This document shows positions 58,380 through 64,000 of a stretch of DNA of 64,000 nt, one piece after another; within the stretch, counting starts at the first letter, position 1; every line of letters starts with the position of its first letter. Location: assembly GCA_009760855.2 (NCBI GenBank), contig WPIO01000025.1:3526501-3590500 (forward strand), read 5' to 3'. The stretch is from Cristatella mucedo (Eukaryota > Bryozoa > Phylactolaemata > Cristatellidae). Below the pieces are notes generated by a model. The model was not told where the DNA came from and ran no database searches. It saw nothing but the letters and a program-made list of their open reading frames with translations. The position numbers were made by a program, and so were the translations under genes.

Positions 58380-60639
58380 AAGAAGGCCACACTAGTCCTC
58401 TTGACCATGTCCCTACAGTTTTCCTGAGGAAATGCATACACCCGTTGTTTCCCACGATAAATAATATTGTAACTATGCCCCTGGTTGCTGGTGAAGTTCG
58501 CGCCCCTCTGAAAACAGCTGCAGTAAGGCCACCCGTTAAGAAGCCGGCACTAGATCGTAGGAACATCAGTACATTTTGTCTATTCGCCCATCTGTCTTTC
58601 TCACCCAAGACAATTAAACACGTGGTAGCCCCGCAACTAGACGAATATATCAGTTCATCCGATCTTGCTGGCAATTTTCAACTGGGATTTACAGCTAAAA
58701 ATTCGTCAAAAACTCCTTTGATGAGGGTTTGTGGTGATCGTCTCATCAATGCTTAACACCGTAGGGCCTCGCTGCTAGTTCTTTTTGCCTCTTGGGCATT
58801 ATTCGACATTTCGGACCTCCAGATCCTTCTGGGGCGCCTCTTGACATGCCTAGACCTAACTGGCATAGTTTTAACTGAGTTGGGTCCTACCTCAGTGGTG
58901 GGAGATGTTGTAGTGGGAGATAAAAATGTCGGTGGCGGAGCCCCTAAATTGTGGAATACCTCAAGGTTTGGTCCCGGACCCTTTTCTTTTCACCATCTGT
59001 ACTCTCCTTTAGTCGACGTCATAGAGAAATACTTTCTCGACTTTCACTTCAACGCCGATGAGATTCAACTCTGTCTATCCTGTGACCCTTTTCAGCCTTG
59101 TTCTGCATTCGGCTCACTAACCTTCCTTGCCGCTTGAGTTGACGACATACGACCTTGGATTGCCACTTACTTCCTTGAGCTTAACGAAGATAAGACCAGC
59201 CTATTAGCAATGCCCAAGCCTATTGTCATCATAACGATGAATACTTCGCTCTAAAGATTGTTTCGTCTGGCATCAGTCCCACGGATCTGCCCGACTGGCT
59301 GTACGCTGTCAAAAATAGGCAGAAGCCTATTCGTAGCAGCAGACGGCCTTCGGGCAAAAGCCTGCCTGCCGGTCCATCACTTTTACGTCCTGTACTTCGG
59401 GGAGTGGCATATATATCTAGAGAAAGTCCACGAAACTTTCAAATGCTCTGTTTCAAAGCCGGACGGTTGGGCTCAGCGATCAAATTATTCTCTACTAGCA
59501 TTCCCCAACATCTGCAAATGTCTGCATCAGAAATTCTACGTGCGAAAATATTTGACTTCGACTTTTGCTGCGACTCATCGACGCAGCACGTTTTAAGCTA
59601 ATTGCTCACCAACTTCTTCAAAAGTATGGTGACTTGAAAACCATAACGCCGATTCAAAGGGGTTCGCTGGATCGAAAAGCAGATCAAAATTCTCGGTATT
59701 ATCTTACTCCCGACACTGAATATTGTGAGTGCACACATTTATTCAGAGACTAGGCAAAAAGCACACAGCGCACTATTTGCATTCAAACCGTTGCTGCAGC
59801 GACTAATAAACTGAATGCTTGCCTTACTGACATTCGATCCTGGATGTCGGAAACTTCGTGAAAATAAACGACGATAAAACTGAACTGCTCATAGCACACC
59901 CTAAGCATGGCTGAACTAGATGGCTTTGCTCTTCGAATAGTAGGTGATGCTGTTGTACGACCATTGCCCTGTGGTCGGAATTTAGGTATCGTCTTCGACA
60001 ACCGTCTAAATTTTAAACGCTCGTTAAGAAGACTGCTTCCACAGCTAGCCATCACGTCCGATCTTTATCTAATATTAGGAACTATCTTCCACAGTGGCTT
60101 GCAAAAAATTTAACTAGTTCCTTAGTTCTGTCTCGGCTAGATTATCGTTAGTCCCTTTTGACTGAGCTACGAAAGAAGGCACTAGGCCACTGCAGCTAGC
60201 TATGAATACGGCTGCAAGGCTAGTTTTCGAATCCAAGACCGTGTGTCTCCTTTGCTAAAAGAGCTAGAATGGCTGCCGGCTGATTGATGGATGCAGAGCA
60301 AAGTTCCAACGCTGACCCCCAAGACCCGCCACGGCTTGGCTCCTCCATACATAGCTGAACAGCTGCATCAGTTTCAGCCTCAGCGTCCCCCCAGGTCTTG
60401 TGTGAACAATAAATTAGCTGTTCCATTCATCCGCTTAAAGACGGCGACAGAAACTTTTGATCTGTAGGTCCTAGATTGTGGAACTCTCACTTCCATGATT
60501 CTTACGAAACGACAACTACTCTCCTGATGCCGACTGCGGCGCATCCTTTCCAGCCATCCTGAGCTACTACTTTTAAGTGAGGCGTCTGAATAGAGATTGG
60601 GTACTCTTAGGGTCCTATGCAAATAGATTATATTTATCT
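58380..60639 (+). mobile_element. LINE-B-type retrotransposon, heavily decayed
   Basis: Broken frames in order along one ORF2: 58445-58756 (VAGEVRAPLKTAAVRPPVKK, then DLAGNFQLGFTAKNSSKTPL, the N-terminal RT region), 58841-59137 (remnant of the catalytic-site block, with the aspartates altered to ADEIQL), 59860-60110 (INDDKTELL and GRNLGIVFDNRLNF), and a C-terminal block with KELEWL-like sequence at about 60250. Many stops and frameshifts. The 3' end has TCTGAATAGAGATTGGGTAC, the tail motif also found on SINE-2, linking that SINE to this LINE. Confidence 0.75.
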
Positions 60640-60840
60640 TGCTACCGCAACTGCTCTCATGACTCTGCTATGCTTCTCATTTTCTCTTTGTTGCGTCAGA
60701 TGAAGTCTGTTGGCTACCGAACTCGTAACGAAAATCGCTCAGGCTGTGAGTTCACTAAACAAAATTCTTCTTCGTAATACCCACTTGGCCTTTGTGGATT
60801 TGTAGAGTTACAGACGAAGATATATTACACTACATTGCAC
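60640..60840 (+). mobile_element. R3 repeat
   Basis: CATTTTCTCTTTGTTGCGTCA, GTTGGCTACCGAACTCGTAAC, AGGCTGTGAGTTCACTAAACA and AATACCCACTTGGCC, ending ATATTACACTACA. Copies accompany LINE-B at 5.3, 29.0 and 48.5 kb. It may be part of the LINE-B 3' UTR or a separate repeat beside it. Confidence 0.7.
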
Positions 60841-61962
60841 TCACAGCGGCCGTCAGACCTTACTTGGCGCGAGTGGCCTAGAACTGCATGCACTTGCTCT
60901 AGCACCCTTGTAGCACGGAGTGCAAATGTTGAGTCTGTGTCCTGGCTACAGCAGACCCAGAAAGTGATGCGACAGCCCACACCCAGAAACAAGTCTCGCA
61001 CGCTTAACGTCCGGCTCTTCTTCACAGCTCAAAAAGTTGACAGATATCTGCTTTAAGCGTCAAAAAAAGCTATGCTTCCAGGTTCCGAAACTATGTACCA
61101 TGCATTAAAATGGCGTTGAGTTAAGCTTTTTATTTCTTGCTCCGATAATTGTGGCTGTTTTTTCCCACTTGTTCATGCTAACATTGTATGTACACGCGAC
61201 AGTAAAATTTTCGCTGACATAAGTAAGATTAATGAGATGAGCTTTTACATTTGTTTTAGCAGCTGCCACGTCTTCCGCCTGGTGACTTGAGATTAGATTT
61301 TTACGCACAGAACTATTCGGCAAGTCCGTGGGATAGAGAATCGATTGATTAAAGTTTTGAAAATTTTGGCCAGCCTAGTGCATACGTAGTATGGCTTCGG
61401 AAGTCTGATACTTGGCTGACATTCGTCAACACTAGCAGAATAATCTTAAACACATGACATCTGCTCAAATTTAAATAGCCACCGCTTACTTAGCATGCGA
61501 TGGAGCCTTCCAGCATTAGTGTGATTGCTACAATTCCCATACTGTTGCTGTGGCCCTGTTGGATGGCTCGGCTTCAAAGCTTCTGAGATGCTCGTCCCAG
61601 GTAAATTATTTATTCATCAGACGCGATTATGTACTGTGGTATCCAGTTAAATTAGCCGACTGCCAAAGCATAGGTATCGTCCTGAAAGTAGTACCTATAG
61701 ATTTGGGTAAAATAAACGATGTGCGATGCTGCGACTTGTGACGAATAATCTTTAAATGCCCAAATACTACTCTCGTTGTTCGTAACTACTACGTTCGACC
61801 TTGGTGCGTAAGGTTTGCTCTTTCTTTTAAGCAAATCTATCTGAGTGCCACTGATAATTTTGAGCAACGGTTTTCTTAGACCACTTTTGCAAAATAAAAA
61901 CATACTCCATATTATGTGCAATTTAGATAAAAGTCCTTTTAATTTAATCAAATTTTTTTAAC
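60841..61962. other. intergenic, nothing recognised
   Basis: AT-rich toward 61100-61960. Short frames on both strands have no domain. Confidence 0.4.
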
Positions 61963-62151
61963 TGCCTCTTTCTCGACTTTCTGATATGCTCAGCAGCTGG
62001 GTTGTAGTGCTCCAAAAGTAATCGGCCGTCATGTTAACATTCCAGCAGCCTTGATACCTACGCTCCACTTCACATAAGTCCCCATGGAACATCTCGCACT
62101 GTTCCTCGCTGAAATCTCCTAAATTTGATTGAAAATAGTCGAGTTTAGAGT
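61963..62151 (-). pseudogene. C-terminal fragment of an uncharacterised animal gene family (RRYQG-type)
   Basis: The minus strand reads LDYFQSNLGDFSEEQCEMFH, then GDLCEVERRYQGCWNVNMTA and DYFW, with a stop at about 61963. This matches the C-terminal block HLDYFPENLGDFSEEQGERF...RRYQGRW...MADYCW of a multicopy uncharacterised protein family in invertebrate genomes. The upstream frame is closed by a stop at about 62152. The N-terminal block of the same family occurs at 11126-11413, so the window holds two separate relics of one family. Function unknown. Family recognition is from memory. Confidence 0.6.
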
Positions 62152-62217
62152 TTTACCAGCCCGAAACGAGGTATGTAGATGTTCAGAGGCGCGTAATTTA
62201 TTACGCGCTACAGCCAA

Positions 62218-62310
62218 ACAATAATAATAATAGTAATAATAATGCATTTGATGTAGAACCCTCAGATAACTCAATCTCTTTCTTGGCACTTTACATTTAC
62301 TCAAACAGTT
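62218..62310 (-). mobile_element. LINE-A tail fragment
   Basis: ATAATAATAATAGTAATAATAA run, then the complement of the tail (AAGAAAGAGATTGAGTTATC on the minus strand) and TTTACTCAAACAG. It lies about 70 bp upstream (on the minus strand) of the RRYQG-type fragment. Confidence 0.7.
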
Positions 62311-62819
62311 AAGCTTTAAACAGATCGTAGCTGTATCGGTTTCCGTATACGATGTTCGCAAGAACTTCTATTTTCGGACGAGAATCCTGCAACGGACGAG
62401 TAACGTTGAAGATAATTTAACGGACGAGTAACGAGAAGATACTAAAGGCCTGTCTTCGAGTTCAGTTTCAATCGAAGCCGACAGTCGTCGCTCTGAGTCA
62501 TCACATATGGAGCAAGCCCGCTAGTACTGCTACAGATGACTTTTCTTTTTTTATTCCGGAAGATCGACTTACAAGGCCAGTCAGAGATCCTGAGTCAGCC
62601 TAGCTGACCGATCTGCATTGGAAAACGATTGCAATCCGGAATAGCTCGATTCGAAAGCAGCGGCTGTTCTAGGCTCGAGCTACAGACGGAAAGTACTAGA
62701 CGACGGCCAGTGACAGCCTTCTCTGCTTGAAGTGCATGTCGCTTCAGAGGGCTCCCCATAGCAAAATTCACGGTACCCTCGCGGAAGCATCCATGCAGGA
62801 AGAATCAGCTTCAACCGGT

Positions 62820-63270
62820 TGCTAATTTTAGGGTTTGGTTGAGCGCAGCCTTGATCCACCACCCGACACTTCTACAGACAACTTCTTACGATGTTTTATA
62901 GCGTCCTTGCTAGGATACGCATCTCCAGTCAATAGTGCTGCTGCCCGGGAACTGGAACTGAATGATTTATCGAGGTTGCAGTTTTCTTCGTTTAAGGCGA
63001 GCTTACACTTTGGTAGGTGACCGGGAACCTTTCGGAGGAATTCTCGGTGTGCTTTCTAGTCTTTGCCGTGGACCAAGCTAGCATCCACATGTTATATGAA
63101 GACACTGATGCCGTCAAGACTCTTGGTCATGACCCTCTGAAAGATCTCAGGAGCCGAAGAAATTCCAAGAAATACCAGTTCAGTAGGTAGCGGCATTGCT
63201 CTACAAATTGTTTTTGTTTCTTCTGACTTCCAAATCACGCAATTAATTACGAGATCATGACGAGGAGGCT
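62820..63270 (-). pseudogene. Ty3/gypsy LTR-retrotransposon reverse transcriptase remnant
   Basis: The minus strand reads GISSAPEIFQRVMTKSLDGI, a stop, then HVDASLVHGKD, a stop, and KAHREFLRKV, followed by a KLALNEENCNLDKS-like stretch. This is the order FGISSAPEIFQ...YIDDILVHGKD...EH...L..VL...LKLN..KC of Ty3/gypsy RT. The catalytic YIDD is destroyed by a stop codon. No LTRs were identified, and the 60-residue frame at 62862-62680 may be a further decayed part. Confidence 0.65.
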
Positions 63271-64000
63271 TTTGATCGGCATACTATTTTATGACGTACT
63301 TCAACGCTGTGGGGATAATTTCTCAGGGCGGCTTTCTTTTGCGAAGTCAGCGCCGGCTAGCGAGCCGGCTGCGACGTCCGCCGGTGACTCAGTACGAGAC
63401 TGACTCAGTCTGACTCAGTACGAGACTCGCGTAGGTACACCCAAAATTATGAAGGCTGTCGACAGTTGGCCCTCCCCCGCCCGTTAGCTTTATGCCTCTT
63501 GGTGCGCCTAGCTACCAGTTGGCTTCTTTCCATCTTTCATCGTCTCAGCATGAAGAAAAGCTGAAATATGCAACCACAGAACAATGAAAAATAATAAGCT
63601 TTTGCACAGTGCCCTACGAGAACCAGATCTCTATTCGGAATCTTTATAACTCGCTATAGGAGGAGCAATGATCAATAGTTAATGGCAAACAACGCTGACG
63701 GCCTGACTGAGCCAGCATAGTAGCAGCAGATGTAGCGGTACTAAGGCTCAGTCTGCCCGTCTCTGGCTGAGTAATGACTCGAATGTTTAATTAATTGCTG
63801 AATAAGTTCGCTTGTGCTTGAGCCCACTTTTTGCGGGCCCGAACTCCTGCATTCTCCCCCGGAATAGCGAGTTGCCTATGGGGACCGGTGGGCCATTCCT
63901 CTAGGAATTAATCTAACGCCATGGGTGACTCGAGTCGAGATGTGTAGGCCTGGTCACAGTGCCAGTGAAATACTTCCCATCTTCGAACACTTTCGTCATT
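63271..64000. other. intergenic with short repeats
   Basis: TGACTCAGTACGAGAC is repeated imperfectly at about 63386-63427. A minus-oriented retroposon tail (complement of GAATAGAGATCTGGTTCTCGT) lies at about 63612-63640. No gene recognised. Confidence 0.4.

Overview
This is nuclear DNA from an animal. Protein-coding sequence is split into exons with GT-AG and apparently some GC-AG introns, and most of the remainder is retrotransposon, SINE, DNA-transposon and microsatellite sequence. There is no operon-like packing, ribosome binding site, rRNA gene or canonical tRNA gene. A death-domain protein, a SEC14/spectrin-type protein and CR1/L2-like LINEs ending in TTATTATT tails suggest an invertebrate metazoan, perhaps a lophotrochozoan. 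The species cannot be named from sequence alone.

Three host genes can be supported. (1) 21023 to 17817, minus strand: a three-exon gene for a 556-residue JmjC/cupin-8 oxygenase with an N-terminal signal/anchor, so probably ER-luminal. It keeps the HxD...H iron ligands and uses a GC-AG second intron. (2) 24780 to 54088, plus strand: a large gene built from at least eleven exons whose splice phases mostly chain. Its first three exons form a CRAL-TRIO/SEC14 domain, the next ones read as spectrin-like helices, and a 1.6 kb exon encodes a low-complexity acidic tail. The arrangement resembles SESTD1. At least one exon is missing between 31064 and 35599. (3) 39075 to 37637, minus strand: the last exon of a coiled-coil protein with a C-terminal death domain. 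It lies antisense within an intron of gene 2.

Region by region: 1-17 kb is intergenic, with a CpG-rich block at 4.1-5.0 kb, LINE-A and LINE-B fragments, two SINE families, minisatellites and hairpins. 17.8-21.0 kb is the JmjC gene. 24.8-54.1 kb is the SEC14-spectrin gene, whose introns carry a pogo/Tigger remnant, a hAT MITE, SINEs, LINEs, long CT, GA and GT tracts, and G29 and C23 homopolymers. 54.2-64 kb is mostly repeats: a young LINE-A copy, decayed LINE-B, a Ty3/gypsy reverse-transcriptase remnant and a fragment of an uncharacterised gene family whose other fragment lies at 11.1 kb.

Repeat names used here (LINE-A, LINE-B, LINE-C, SINE-1, SINE-2, R3) are local labels for families recognised by comparing copies within the window. 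Gene models come from reading splice signals and phase by eye and need transcript confirmation.
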